Assembly (NCBI RefSeq): GCF_001894785.1
Contig: NZ_BCWW01000007.1
Span: forward strand, 186,001 to 250,000
Source: Rhodococcoides fascians NBRC 12155 = LMG 3623
Lineage (GTDB): Bacteria; Actinomycetota; Actinomycetes; Mycobacteriales; Mycobacteriaceae
Direction: 5' to 3'
DNA: 64,000 nucleotides
Below the pieces are notes generated by a model. That model was not told the DNA's origin, ran no database searches, and worked only from the letters and a program-made list of their open reading frames with translations. Each line of letters starts with the position of its first letter. Position 1 is the stretch's first letter. The position numbers and the translations under genes were made by a program. Below are positions 45,417 to 57,810 of the stretch, piece after piece.

Positions 45417-46091
45417 GTGCTCGTACTTGCCGTGGACACCTCGACCCCTGCCGTCACCGCAGGTGTAGTGCGGTTGTCCGACTCCGCTGCCGACGGGGCC
45501 GATGTCACCACCGTCGCCACCCGCATCAAGGTCGACGCGCGATCGCACGCCGAGGTTCTGACTCCTCACATCCTCGAGTGCCTGGCCGAGGCCGGAATCG
45601 TGGCTGCCGATCTCGCGGCCGTCGTCGTGGGGGTGGGCCCCGGTCCCTACACCGGCCTGCGGGTGGGGATGGCGACCGCGGCCGCATTCGGTGATGCGCT
45701 CGGACTGCCGGTCCACGGTGTCTGCAGTCTCGACGCGATCGCGGCTGACGTCGACGAATCCGGATCGCTGTTGGTGGTCACGGACGCACGTCGTCGCGAA
45801 ATCTATTGGGCACGTTACGAAGCCGGGGTTCGGGTAGCGGGCCCCGACGTGATCGCTCCGGCCGAACTGGAGCACGGAGGCGTCGACGCTGTCGCCGGTT
45901 CCGCGCCGCATGCCGCACTGTTCGGGTTGCCGGTGCGTGACGTGCAGGCCCCGTCGCCGGCAGGGTTGGTTCGGGTCGCTGCCACCGACATCGGCAGCGG
46001 GGTGCCACCGGGACCGCTCGTTCCGCTCTATCTGCGGCGCCCGGACGCGAAGACACTCGCCGAACGGGCTGCGGAGAAGGCCGCTCGATGA
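45417..46091 (+). CDS. tsaB: tRNA t6A biosynthesis protein TsaB
   Basis: The 224-residue protein starts VLVLAVDTSTPAVTAG, then SHAEVLTPHI and VGVGPGPYTGLRVG, the TsaB core of the ASKHA fold. It pairs with TsaD. GTG 45417 was chosen for the family N-terminus. TAGCCT (45403-45408) lies 8 nt upstream and could be a -10 giving a nearly leaderless transcript. Its stop overlaps rimI (ATGA). Confidence 0.93.
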   Translation: MLVLAVDTSTPAVTAGVVRLSDSAADGADVTTVATRIKVDARSHAEVLTPHILECLAEAGIVAADLAAVVVGVGPGPYTGLRVGMATAAAFGDALGLPVHGVCSLDAIAADVDESGSLLVVTDARRREIYWARYEAGVRVAGPDVIAPAELEHGGVDAVAGSAPHAALFGLPVRDVQAPSPAGLVRVAATDIGSGVPPGPLVPLYLRRPDAKTLAERAAEKAAR

Positions 46092-46576
46092 CGGTGACGA
46101 TCGAACCGATGACGGTGCACGACTGCGCACGATGCGCGTATCTCGAGACGGTGCTCTTCGAGGGTGACGACCCGTGGTCGGCAGACGCGTTCGTCGCGGA
46201 ACTGGCTGCGCCGCACAATCATTACGTCACGGCGAAGGAGGCCGGCGAGATCGTCGGTTATGCGGGAATCTCTCTGCTGGGGCAACCGAGCCGCGGCGCG
46301 TTCGTCGTCGGTGAGGCCGAGGTGCACACCATCGGAGTCGATCCCGCGCACCATCGCCGGGGGATCGGCGGACGACTGTTGGGCGAATTGCTGCGCGTCG
46401 CCGACGATCACGGTGGGCCGGTGTTTCTCGAGGTGCGCACCGACAACGACCCGGCCATCGAGTTGTACCGACGTGAGGGCTTCGAGATCGTGGGTACCAG
46501 GGCGAAGTACTACCAGCCCAGCGGAGCCGATGCGTTCACCATGCGTCGACCGGAGAAGACGGAGGCTGCCCGATGA
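46088..46576 (+). CDS. rimI: Ribosomal protein S18-alanine N-acetyltransferase
   Basis: The 162-residue GNAT enzyme has [20 protein letters not shown] (acetyl-CoA pyrophosphate loop R/Q-x-x-G-x-G/A) and [18 protein letters not shown]. RimI acetylates N-terminal Ala of target proteins. It overlaps tsaB before it and tsaD after it by 4 nt each, so the three are tightly coupled, the standard order in Mycobacteriales. Confidence 0.92.
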   Translation: MTVTIEPMTVHDCARCAYLETVLFEGDDPWSADAFVAELAAPHNHYVTAKEAGEIVGYAGISLLGQPSRGAFVVGEAEVHTIGVDPAHHRRGIGGRLLGELLRVADDHGGPVFLEVRTDNDPAIELYRREGFEIVGTRAKYYQPSGADAFTMRRPEKTEAAR

Positions 46577-47610
46577 TCGTCATGGGTATCGAAAGCTCCT
46601 GCGACGAAACAGGAGTCGGCATCGTTCGCTGGCGCGACTCGGGTGTGTGCGAGTTGCTGGCCGACGAGGTGGCATCCAGTGTCGACGAGCACGCCCGGTA
46701 CGGCGGGGTGGTGCCCGAGGTGGCGTCGAGGGCCCACCTCGAGGCCATGGTTCCGACGATGCGCCGCGCTCTCGCCGCCGCCGACATCGATCGTCCCGAC
46801 GCGGTCGCAGTGACCATCGGACCGGGACTGGCCGGTGCTTTGCTGGTCGGTGTTGCCGCTGCCAAGGCCTACGCAGCGGCGTGGGACGTTCCCTTCTACG
46901 CCGTCAATCATCTGGGCGGCCACGTCGCGGTCGACACCCTCGAACACGGTCCGATGCCGTCGTGCGTGGCACTTCTGGTTTCCGGTGGCCATACTCATCT
47001 GTTGCACGTCGACGATCTGTCCAAGCCCATCGCGGAACTGGGTACCACCGTCGACGACGCGGCCGGTGAGGCGTTCGACAAGGTGGCCCGCCTGCTCGGT
47101 CTGGGCTACCCGGGCGGTCCGGCGCTCGACGATGCGGCGCGCGAAGGCGATCCGACTGCAATTGCTTTTCCGCGCGGAATGACCGGCCCACGGGACGCGC
47201 GCTACGACTTCTCGTTCTCGGGGGTCAAGACGGCCGTCGCCCGCTTCGTCGAGGCCCGTCAGCGGGCCGGAGATCCGATTCCGGTCGCCGACATCGCGGC
47301 GTCGTTCCAGGAGTCCGTTGCGGATGTGTTGACGATGAAGGCGGTACGCGCCGCGACCGACGTGAACGTCGACACCGTCGTTCTCGGTGGCGGTGCAACG
47401 GCCAACTCGCGGATCCGCTCGTTGATCGAATCACGGTGCGCCGACAACGGTTTGACGCTGAGAATTCCGAAGCCGCGGCTGTGTACCGACAACGGTGTCA
47501 TGATTGCCGCCCTCGGTGCTCACCTGGTTGCCGGGGGCGCGGCACCGTCTGCTCTGACAGCGGTGACGGACCCCGGCCTGTCGGTCGCGACCAGTCAGGT
47601 TCCCGGCTGA
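46573..47610 (+). CDS. tsaD: tRNA N6-threonylcarbamoyladenosine transferase
   Basis: The 345-residue enzyme starts [18 protein letters not shown] and has metal ligands His113 and His117 in [17 protein letters not shown], and the final Asp in [13 protein letters not shown]. It performs the last step of t6A synthesis with TsaB and TsaE encoded upstream. Its 3' end overlaps the convergent Hsp70-like gene by 16 nt. Confidence 0.96.
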   Translation: MIVMGIESSCDETGVGIVRWRDSGVCELLADEVASSVDEHARYGGVVPEVASRAHLEAMVPTMRRALAAADIDRPDAVAVTIGPGLAGALLVGVAAAKAYAAAWDVPFYAVNHLGGHVAVDTLEHGPMPSCVALLVSGGHTHLLHVDDLSKPIAELGTTVDDAAGEAFDKVARLLGLGYPGGPALDDAAREGDPTAIAFPRGMTGPRDARYDFSFSGVKTAVARFVEARQRAGDPIPVADIAASFQESVADVLTMKAVRAATDVNVDTVVLGGGATANSRIRSLIESRCADNGLTLRIPKPRLCTDNGVMIAALGAHLVAGGAAPSALTAVTDPGLSVATSQVPG

Positions 47611-49280
47611 GCGTCCTGAGGGGGCTCGGAGGTTCGCGGCGCTGCCGTGTCCGGTGACGTCCGGGGTTCGACGCTCTGACCCGATACAGCAGGTGGTGGT
47701 GACCAGACCGTCGGCGGAGCGGTCAATTCCGGAGTGGGATCCGAGCCACGGACGACCGTCGTGGGAACGGTGATCGATCCGGTCGGTACTTCCGAGCTTT
47801 CCGGAACCGACCCTGCCGAGGGCCGAGGTGTCGGTCCTGGGCTGAGCTCGATCGGGCCGGACGGCGTGGTGGGTTCGGAAGTCTCACCCGGGGCCGGGGT
47901 CGGCTCGACGGGCGAGCTGGTGGTCGGCGCGGGCGTCGTCGTGGGCTCGGGCGAGACCGGCGTCGACGGCTCGACGGTGACGCTGGTGCCCGCGTCGGGC
48001 GACGACGACTCCGGTGCCGGATCCATGGGCCAGTCGATCCGCGGGAGGTCGGGAGCAGGTCGCAGCGTCGGCGTGGTGGTCGGTGCGGAGGACGCGGGGA
48101 GTCGGGACGTCGGACGCGAGGAATCGGCTGTGGTCGCTGCGGGGCCGATCGGGTCAGCCGAGTAACGGGTCGAAGTCGGCGTATCGCTCGGCGAGTAGCC
48201 CTCGGCTGCGGGTCGTCCTGCGTCCCCGGCTGCGACGGGTTCGGTGGCGCTACCGGCAGGGGACACGCTGGGGTCGTCTGCCGGGGTCATCGTCTGCAGC
48301 CCGTAGGCGAGGACCAGCCCGCCTGCGACGACGGCCGCCGCGATCGCACCCGAGTAGCGACCCATCCGGCCTGCAGTCCGGCGTGCGGCCGAGACCAGGG
48401 GGTAATCGTTGTCGGTCACCGATGCGGCGACGACGGCCGCGCCCACAGCGAGCACGGCATCCGGCTCGGGGAGACGAACGATGCGTGCATGGAACGTGTC
48501 GGTCAGAGACGTGGCCAGCAGCGGGATGTGGGCACCGCCGCCGATCAGCACGATGGCCTCGGGTTCGTGGGTGCTTTCGTCGAACACGCTGCGCACGAAC
48601 TGCGCTGCCTCGTCGAAGAGGGGCAATGCAGCGGTCTCGAATGCAGCGCGGCTCACGGTGAGCGGTACACCGCTGTATCGCTCGATGCGTGCTTCGTTCT
48701 CGTGTGAGAGCAGTTCTTTGATCGCCCGGTACCGCGCCGATCCGATTCCGCGGTCGTCGCGAATGTCGTCTCGCAGATTGTCGAGCGTCATGTTCTGAAC
48801 GAGGTCCTTGACCAGTGCGTCGAGAACGACGCCGCCGATGGCCTCGGATCGGCCGTAGGACAGAACGACACCGTCGGTACGGCGGGCCACGGTCACCGAC
48901 AGTCCACTGGCTCCCAGGTCCACCAGGGCGATGGTGTCGTACTCGTCGACCAGACCGGTGGTGGCCAGATGTGCCGACGCGGCGGCGGCTTCCGGAACGA
49001 GCCGAACGTCTCGCGTGGTGTGTGCGAGTGCAGCGCGGATGCGCGCCGCATGTTCTTCGGTTCGGAAGGTGACTGCGATGGAATCGGGCTGTCGGTCGCC
49101 GGGAACGAGGGACGCCATCAGCTCGACCGCGGACGTCACGAGATCACCGACATCGATCTTCGCCTGGCGATCCGCCGAGACGGTGCGGTACTCGACTGCA
49201 TGGCTGCCGTCGGATTCGACGGTGACCAGGGCTGCGCACACGCCCTCAGATCCGGTGGATACACCGACTCCTACCCGCAT
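47595..49280 (-). CDS. Membrane-anchored Hsp70/actin-like protein with Pro/Ser/Thr-rich tail
   Basis: The 561-residue protein has a degenerate Hsp70 nucleotide-binding domain (residues 1-290): [12 protein letters not shown] as phosphate-1, [12 protein letters not shown] (120-131) as phosphate-2, and [12 protein letters not shown] (244-255) as the adenosine motif. A single helix spans 308-328, followed by ~230 residues rich in Pro, Ser and Thr. No substrate-binding domain follows, so it is not a chaperone in the usual sense. The predicted topology puts the ATPase in the cytoplasm and the tail outside. GGAGG precedes ATG 49280. It overlaps tsaD tail to tail. Confidence 0.8.
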   Translation of the reverse strand: MRVGVGVSTGSEGVCAALVTVESDGSHAVEYRTVSADRQAKIDVGDLVTSAVELMASLVPGDRQPDSIAVTFRTEEHAARIRAALAHTTRDVRLVPEAAAASAHLATTGLVDEYDTIALVDLGASGLSVTVARRTDGVVLSYGRSEAIGGVVLDALVKDLVQNMTLDNLRDDIRDDRGIGSARYRAIKELLSHENEARIERYSGVPLTVSRAAFETAALPLFDEAAQFVRSVFDESTHEPEAIVLIGGGAHIPLLATSLTDTFHARIVRLPEPDAVLAVGAAVVAASVTDNDYPLVSAARRTAGRMGRYSGAIAAAVVAGGLVLAYGLQTMTPADDPSVSPAGSATEPVAAGDAGRPAAEGYSPSDTPTSTRYSADPIGPAATTADSSRPTSRLPASSAPTTTPTLRPAPDLPRIDWPMDPAPESSSPDAGTSVTVEPSTPVSPEPTTTPAPTTSSPVEPTPAPGETSEPTTPSGPIELSPGPTPRPSAGSVPESSEVPTGSITVPTTVVRGSDPTPELTAPPTVWSPPPAVSGQSVEPRTSPDTAAPRTSEPPQDAQPGT

Positions 49281-49405
49281 GGTGTACCTCCGCCCCGTTG
49301 TCCGTGTGTGGGAACCGTTCGGTTCCGCCGATGTCGTGCAGTGCCTCTCGTCTGTCGAGTCGTGGCGCGGCTGTCGATCGTTATCGTTCGGACAGCTCCG
49401 TTATC

Positions 49406-49415
49406 GTAACGTTAC
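49406..49415. promoter_or_regulatory. Palindrome GTAACGTTAC upstream of the Hsp70-like gene
   Basis: A perfect 10-bp palindrome in an imperfect 17-bp one (ATCGTAACGTTACCGAT, 49403-49419), 126 nt before the Hsp70-like start. It may be an operator. The rest of the 521-nt gap 49281-49801 holds the groES control region and no gene. Confidence 0.3.
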
Positions 49416-49630
49416 CGATCCCGTTGCGCGACCGTAATAATCTGCTCGGTCGGTTACTTCGCAGGCCCGGGTGCGGCCTCACCTGCACCTTCGGCAGTGT
49501 CGCGGCATCGAGAAAAAAGTGTGGAAATCCCCGTGTCGCGTGCCGAGGCGACCGGTGCGGGTCGGGTGGAAGTGCGATCCGGCCGAGTCGGTCCCCCGAA
49601 CGCAAGCCTGGCGAACCCAGCCCTTGAGTG

Positions 49631-49657
49631 CTGGCACTCTCGTGTATAGAGTGCTAG
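49631..49657 (+). promoter_or_regulatory. CIRCE operator before groES
   Basis: CTGGCACTC, 9-nt spacer, GAGTGCTAG: a near-consensus CIRCE element, the HrcA repressor site. It overlaps a promoter-like TTGAGT (49624-49629) and TATAGA (49645-49650), so HrcA would block transcription of groES-groEL directly. Confidence 0.9.
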
Positions 49658-49801
49658 TTGGCACCGAGCGAAGTCCCGGCACCCGCGACGACGGGACCGA
49701 GTTTCGTGCCGAGTTTGTCAGGACCGCACGAGAAGTACTTACACACAGCTGTCCGGGGATCCGACCCCGGACGCGTACCCCATAACTTTGGAGGGCTCAA
49801 C

Positions 49802-50101
49802 GTGGCGAGCGTGAAAATCAAGCCGCTCGAGGACAAGATCCTCGTCCAGGCCAACGAGGCCGAGACGACGACCGCCTCCGGTCTGGTCATCCCCGACACA
49901 GCCAAGGAGAAGCCCCAGGAGGGCACCGTCGTCGCCGTTGGCGAAGGCCGTGTCACCGAGAAGGGCAACCGAATCCCGGTCGACGTCAAAGAAGGTGACA
50001 CCGTCATCTACAGCAAGTACGGCGGCACCGAGATCAAGTACGCCGGCGAGGAGTACCTGATTCTGTCGGCACGCGACGTGCTGGCAGTCATCGCCAAGTA
50101 G
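49802..50101 (+). CDS. groES: Co-chaperonin GroES
   Basis: The 99-residue co-chaperonin begins [20 protein letters not shown] and has [18 protein letters not shown], the mobile loop. It caps the GroEL ring. GTG 49802 follows GGAGGGC by 5 nt. Preceded by a CIRCE element and co-oriented with groEL 98 nt downstream. Confidence 0.97.
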   Translation: MASVKIKPLEDKILVQANEAETTTASGLVIPDTAKEKPQEGTVVAVGEGRVTEKGNRIPVDVKEGDTVIYSKYGGTEIKYAGEEYLILSARDVLAVIAK

Positions 50102-50114
50102 GCCACAACGCATC

Positions 50115-50153
50115 CCGCCCCGGAATCCGATTTCAGTGTCGGTCCCGGGGCGG
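50115..50153 (+). other. Hairpin between groES and groEL
   Basis: CCGCCCCGG pairs with CCGGGGCGG over a 21-nt loop. It may be an attenuator or an RNA processing site that sets the groES/groEL ratio. Confidence 0.5.
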
Positions 50154-50190
50154 AGTGCGTTCGATCGAGTTTCTTTACTCGAAGGAGTAA

Positions 50191-51813
<1,623 letters not shown>

Positions 51814-51825
51814 TTTTCGGGTAGT

Positions 51826-51867
51826 ACGACGAAGCCCCCAACCCGAACGGGTTGGGGGCTTCGTCGT
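51826..51867. terminator. Bidirectional terminator between groEL1 and whiB3
   Basis: ACGACGAAGCCCCCAACCCG and its exact complement are separated by 2 nt (AA), a 20-bp stem. It lies between convergent groEL1 and whiB3 and probably ends both. Confidence 0.85.
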
Positions 51868-51891
51868 GTGTGCAGCTGTGAAGTCGTGTGC

Positions 51892-52185
51892 TCAGACCGC
51901 GATGCGGCGGCGGTTGTGCCGGGCGTGCAATTCGCGCTCCGTCTCGGACATCCCTCCCCAGATGCCGTACGGCTCGCTGACGTTGAGTGCGTGGGTGCGG
52001 CACTGAGCGAGTACCGGACAGCTGCGGCACATCTCTTTGGCGCGCATCTCTCGCTGTGCTCGCGCCCGACCCCGCTCGCCGTCGGGGTGGAAGAACATGG
52101 ACGAGTCGACGCCACGGCACAGGCCGTGCATCTGCCAATCCCAAATATCGGCGTTCGGCCCAGGGAGGTGGTTCGGCTGCGGCAT
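51892..52185 (-). CDS. whiB3: WhiB-family iron-sulfur transcription factor WhiB3
   Basis: The 97-residue Wbl protein has four Cys cluster ligands (LCRG, then CRSC, then QC) and the WhiB signature GIWGG. It begins MPQPNHLPGPNADIWDWQ, nearly identical to WhiB3 of M. tuberculosis, and sits beside groEL1 as there. Wbl proteins bind a 4Fe-4S cluster and sigma-A region 4, here probably in redox and lipid control. ATG 52185 follows AGGAG by 5 nt. The adjacent upstream region is 686 nt long. Confidence 0.94.
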   Translation of the reverse strand: MPQPNHLPGPNADIWDWQMHGLCRGVDSSMFFHPDGERGRARAQREMRAKEMCRSCPVLAQCRTHALNVSEPYGIWGGMSETERELHARHNRRRIAV

Positions 52186-52871
52186 GGAAACTCCTAGGGT
52201 GGTGTGGCTTCGACGGATTCGTGATCCGAACAGCGACAACGTTATGTGGGTCGACGAAATCGAGTCAATAGAGCTCGATCGTGGGCAAATGCATAGCGGG
52301 AGGGCGAAGAATTAACACGTTCGATATTTACTTCGAACCGCTCGCATGTGTGCGCTTCCGGTTGAGAAATCGGCCGAGTCGGGAGACGATGCTCATGGCA
52401 CGACGCGGCGCAGGATCGACGGTGACGTGTCGGCGCGAGCCGGTGTCGCTCCGCATTCCACCGCGCGTTTCTCGAAGACCTGCAGCTTGAAGGTGTTGTC
52501 GCAGAGCGTCGAGCAGTGGCGAGCCGGGTTCGGCCTCGATGCACGAGCGGCCGAGCGGATCGAGCGAGGAGTCGGTCGTTGTTGCCGAACGATTCCGATC
52601 GGCGGTGTCGAATGTGCCCGACGCATTCTTGTCCGGCTCCGATAAACGACCCGCCGTTTAACCCATTCGCCACACAGCGTTCAGACAACTGTTTCCGAAA
52701 CAACACCTATTCACATTGTTAATTCTGTGAAAACTGCAGCGGCGTCCTGAAAGGTCGTCGTGAAAGAGGCAGCCGTCCGGCGCGACATTCGCATTCGTGC
52801 GTTGCGTGTCCGTGGTTCTCGGTCGGCCGACTCGCGTGCCTGCAGTCCGTCCGTGGCCATACCCTGACGTC
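52186..52871. other. Long intergenic region upstream of whiB3
   Basis: 686 nt without a convincing gene. AT-rich patches stand out at about 52310-52340 and 52655-52735. GTTCGA and TCGAAC (8-nt spacer, 52319-52338) form an inverted repeat. The length suggests a long whiB3 leader, regulator sites or an untracked small RNA; none is proved. Confidence 0.45.
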
Positions 52872-53714
52872 GTGCACAGTGTTTCGAAGTCCTCGCCCGT
52901 CATCGGAGAGCCCGATTGCATCGGGCTCGAGCTGAAAGAGGCGGCGTTCGGAGCAGACCCCGGTCGAACCGACCTACCGGCGGCTACCGATGCGCGGCAG
53001 AGTTGGTGCCGCGGCGTCGCACTGGCCGGCCAGGGTCGGTACAACGCTGCCCGGGTCGAGCTCCGGCGGTTCCGGCCGGCGTCGCAGGCGCTCGAGTCCC
53101 TGTACGAGTCGACCAGGGCGTCATGGCTACGCCAGGTCGGTCGGCACCGGCTCGCCCGCGGGTTCGACGGGAGGGCGGTGTTCCTGATCGGGCTCACCGG
53201 CGAGGCGCGAACGACGGACGCGGTGGAGGCGCGCAGTGATGCGCTGGTCGGATTGGCGGCGGATGCACTGGGGACCGGCCGATTCGGGTTCGCGGATGCG
53301 TTCCTGGCGCGCAACGCAGAGCTGCTCTCGGTGCGTGGGGGGTCGGATCTGTGGCGTCCGGCGCTGCGCGCGCACTGGGTGGCAGCCGAGCTGGCAATGA
53401 TGCGTGGGGACGGCTCGGGAGCGCTCCGACACGCCGAGTCTGCTCGCGCACTTGCCGACGACACCGATTCGTTACGGCATCGCATCAAAACCGATCTGGT
53501 GATGGCCGCTGCCCTGAGCTGCGCCGGTGCGACCGAGCGCGCACGTGCAGGAGCCGTCGACGTGGCCTGCGCTGCGGCGATGCACGGTTTACTGCCCCTG
53601 CGCTGGGCCGCGACGATGCTGTGCGAAGGAACCGGGGGAGCGGATCCGAACATGGTTCCGGCGCGCGACCTGGGAGCCGCACTCGAACGACTGGGTGGAT
53701 CCGCGGTCGGTTGA
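52872..53714 (+). CDS. Conserved TPR-like hypothetical protein (Rv3415c-like)
   Basis: The ~280-residue protein is mostly helical with Ala-rich helix pairs (WCRGVALAGQGRYNAARVEL, then ALGTGRFGFADAFLARNAEL and GSGALRHAESARALADD), suggesting TPR-type repeats. No catalytic motif is visible. Gene order whiB3-this-sigD equals that of M. tuberculosis Rv3416-Rv3415c-Rv3414c. The start is uncertain: GTG 52872 (no ribosome site) gives the family length; GTG 52797 is also in frame. Confidence 0.75.
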   Translation: MHSVSKSSPVIGEPDCIGLELKEAAFGADPGRTDLPAATDARQSWCRGVALAGQGRYNAARVELRRFRPASQALESLYESTRASWLRQVGRHRLARGFDGRAVFLIGLTGEARTTDAVEARSDALVGLAADALGTGRFGFADAFLARNAELLSVRGGSDLWRPALRAHWVAAELAMMRGDGSGALRHAESARALADDTDSLRHRIKTDLVMAAALSCAGATERARAGAVDVACAAAMHGLLPLRWAATMLCEGTGGADPNMVPARDLGAALERLGGSAVG

Positions 53715-53849
53715 CCTGGACCGTAGCCGCACACGGACCGAGCGGTTCGATTGTGGGCCGTCGGTATCGCTATCCTTGGTTCGTTCCACCACCACGTGGA
53801 AGCGCTCCCAGGCGGGTGCGTACCTGTAACGCGGGGAAATTTGTCGACG

Positions 53850-54428
53850 ATGAACAGTGCGGGTGAGGAGTTGGACTCTTTCGTCGTTGCCGCAGCGCAA
53901 GGCGATCGACTGGCTCTGTCCCGGGTCTTGGAATTCATCCGACCACTCGTCGTCCGGTATTGCCGGGCTCGAGTCGGTTCGGCTGAGCGTGGTCAGCTTT
54001 CGGCCGACGACGTGGCGCAGGAGGTCTGTTTGGCAGTCATGACCGCCTTGCCGCGTTACCAGGATCAAGGTCGTCCGTTCATGGCATTCGTGTACGGCAT
54101 CGCGGCGCACAAGGTCGCAGATGCTCATCGCAGTGCCTCGCGTAACAAATCGGACCCGGCCGCCGAAGTACCAGATGTCGTGTCGACAGAACACGGTCCG
54201 GAGCAGCGAGCTCTGGAATCCGAGTCGAGTCGTCAGATGACTGCACTACTGGACACCTTGCCCGCCAAGCACCGAGAGATTCTGGTGCTCCGACTCATCG
54301 TCGGATTGTCGGCCGAGGAGACGGCAGCTGCGGTCGGCAGCACTGCAGGCGCTATCCGCGTGGCTCAGCACCGAGCTATCGCAAAACTGAAGAACGAAGT
54401 TGTGAGAGCAGGTGAAATGTATGGCTAG
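53850..54428 (+). CDS. sigD: ECF-type sigma factor SigD
   Basis: The 192-residue sigma factor has region 2 (VVRYCRARVGS, DDVAQEVCLAVMTALPRYQDQG) and region 4 (LPAKHREILVLRLIVGLSAEETAAAVGSTAGAIRVAQHRA split by a helix-turn-helix). It matches SigD of M. tuberculosis in order (before rsdA). ATG 53850 has GGGGA upstream at a longish 10-nt spacing; the frame is open further upstream. It overlaps rsdA by 8 nt. Confidence 0.92.
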   Translation: MNSAGEELDSFVVAAAQGDRLALSRVLEFIRPLVVRYCRARVGSAERGQLSADDVAQEVCLAVMTALPRYQDQGRPFMAFVYGIAAHKVADAHRSASRNKSDPAAEVPDVVSTEHGPEQRALESESSRQMTALLDTLPAKHREILVLRLIVGLSAEETAAAVGSTAGAIRVAQHRAIAKLKNEVVRAGEMYG

Positions 54429-55437
54429 GGACAATGGTCACGGTGGCACCGGTGAGACCCCGCGTCGCGGAATCTCGCGTATCGGAGAGCACGTGACACC
54501 CACTGGACCGAAGCAGAACGATCCCTATGCCGACATCGGCGCAGACGGTGGTCCCGTGGACCTCGTCGCCGTTCGTCGTGACGATGCCTTCATCGACGCG
54601 ATCAGTGGTGACGGACCGATCGCAACCGATGATGCGGACGATTACCAACTCGCGCTCCTGCTCGCCAATTGGCGAGCGGACGTGATCACACCGTCCATGC
54701 CGGCCGGTCCTTCTCTCGACACCGTTGTCGCGGCCGTCGAGCGCGAGAAGGTGGCAGCCGACATGGCGCGATCCAGCGCGGCGAACCGCGGGGGCCGGAT
54801 GCGTCTGTTGCGTCCCCTCGCCGGTGCCGCCGCCGCGATCGCCGTCGTGTTGGGCGGTCTGGTGGTCATCTCGTACAACTCGACGCCCGAGGATCCGCTG
54901 TGGAGCGTCAAGTCGGTCGTGTTCTCCGAGCAGGCCGATTCGACTGTCGCGCAGATAGATACGACATCGAAGCTGCAGGAGGCGGAGAACCTTCTGTCGT
55001 CCGGCGATGCCGACGCTGCCCGCGCTCTTCTCGACGGCGCATCGAACCGCAGTTCCGCGATCATCGACGATGCACAGCGAGCCGAACTCGACCAGTGGCT
55101 GGCCCGTTTGCTGCAGGAGTTGCAGGCCATGACGGTGCCGCCCGTGGTACCTCCGATGGGTGCGGCCCCGGCAGCCCCGTTGTCGGTGCCCAGCCAAGCA
55201 ACTCTGGTTCCGACGGCTCCGGTGGAGACGGTTGCACCGGAATCCACCGCGGTTCCGAGCACGCCGAATCCGGAAACGACGACACCGGTCAGCCCGCCCG
55301 TCACCACGAGTCCGAGTCCGACGACCACCGACGTCACGCCGACGGTGCTCGACAACCCGAATCAGCCGACGGCCACTGCCAGTGGCAGTTCGTCCGAGAA
55401 CGGCGACCGCATGTCGGTTCCGTCCGGCGGAAGCTGA
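54421..55437 (+). CDS. rsdA: Anti-sigma-D factor RsdA
   Basis: The 338-residue protein has a cytoplasmic N-terminus with the sigma-binding segment LALLLANWRADVIT (78-91), one membrane helix (132-152) and a Pro/Thr-rich outer tail (residues ~240-330). It is the expected anti-sigma partner of SigD. ATG 54421 overlaps the sigD end; GTG 54493, with GGAG 5 nt upstream, is a possible alternative. A terminator lies 37 nt after the stop. Confidence 0.88.
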   Translation: MARDNGHGGTGETPRRGISRIGEHVTPTGPKQNDPYADIGADGGPVDLVAVRRDDAFIDAISGDGPIATDDADDYQLALLLANWRADVITPSMPAGPSLDTVVAAVEREKVAADMARSSAANRGGRMRLLRPLAGAAAAIAVVLGGLVVISYNSTPEDPLWSVKSVVFSEQADSTVAQIDTTSKLQEAENLLSSGDADAARALLDGASNRSSAIIDDAQRAELDQWLARLLQELQAMTVPPVVPPMGAAPAAPLSVPSQATLVPTAPVETVAPESTAVPSTPNPETTTPVSPPVTTSPSPTTTDVTPTVLDNPNQPTATASGSSSENGDRMSVPSGGS

Positions 55438-55473
55438 GCGACAGGCCCTGTTCGACGACGCAGACCGTAAACA

Positions 55474-55514
55474 ACGAAGAAGCCCGACACGATGATCGTG
55501 TCGGGCTTCTTCGT
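55474..55514. terminator. Bidirectional terminator between rsdA and DUF5319 gene
   Basis: ACGAAGAAGCCCGACACGAT and its exact complement are separated by one base; the stem is 20 bp (a few inner pairs must open to form a loop), followed by TTGTC. It separates convergent genes. Confidence 0.85.
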
Positions 55515-55526
55515 TTGTCTGGGGTC

Positions 55527-55931
55527 TCAGCTCTCGAAACCGTCTCCGTGCAGAGCGTCGTTCATGGATGCGTCGGCGAAACCACGGCAGTAATCCCACG
55601 TGACGTACGCGTCGGGCACCGGGTCGTAGGCCGGCTCGTGCGGGCGCACGGTGCCGTCGACGAGCAGCTGCAGCAGATTCGCACGCAGCATGTCCCAGTC
55701 GTGGTAGTGGTCCTGCTGGCAGTCTTCGCAGCACACGACGAGTCCACGGATACCGCGGTGGCCGAGGAGTGCCTCGTAGACAGCGAGGTCCGCCAAGTCT
55801 TCTTCTACGGCCAGCCGTTCTTGGGGATCGAGAGGCTGGCCGGGCTCGATTGCATCGAGGGCGGCCGACGGGTCGGCGGGGTCTCCGGCGAACGGATCCG
55901 GGGGTAGACCGGGAGGCAGTTGATCGCGCAC
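55527..55931 (-). CDS. DUF5319 family protein (Rv3412-like)
   Basis: The 134-residue protein starts VRDQLPPGLPPDPFAGDP and has the conserved segments LDPQERLAVEEDLADLA and GLVVCCEDCQQDHYHDWDML, with Cys-Cys-x2-Cys then His-Tyr-His that could bind metal. Function unknown; it is universal in Mycobacteriales and lies opposite guaB2 as in M. tuberculosis. GTG 55931 matches the family N-terminus, although GGAGG is only 1 nt upstream. Confidence 0.88.
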   Translation of the reverse strand: MRDQLPPGLPPDPFAGDPADPSAALDAIEPGQPLDPQERLAVEEDLADLAVYEALLGHRGIRGLVVCCEDCQQDHYHDWDMLRANLLQLLVDGTVRPHEPAYDPVPDAYVTWDYCRGFADASMNDALHGDGFES

Positions 55932-57755
<1,824 letters not shown>

Positions 57756-57810
57756 TCGCGTCGGCCCGTGGTGGCCGATCGATTCGCTCTCGAAGTAGAA
57801 AGGTGCGCGC

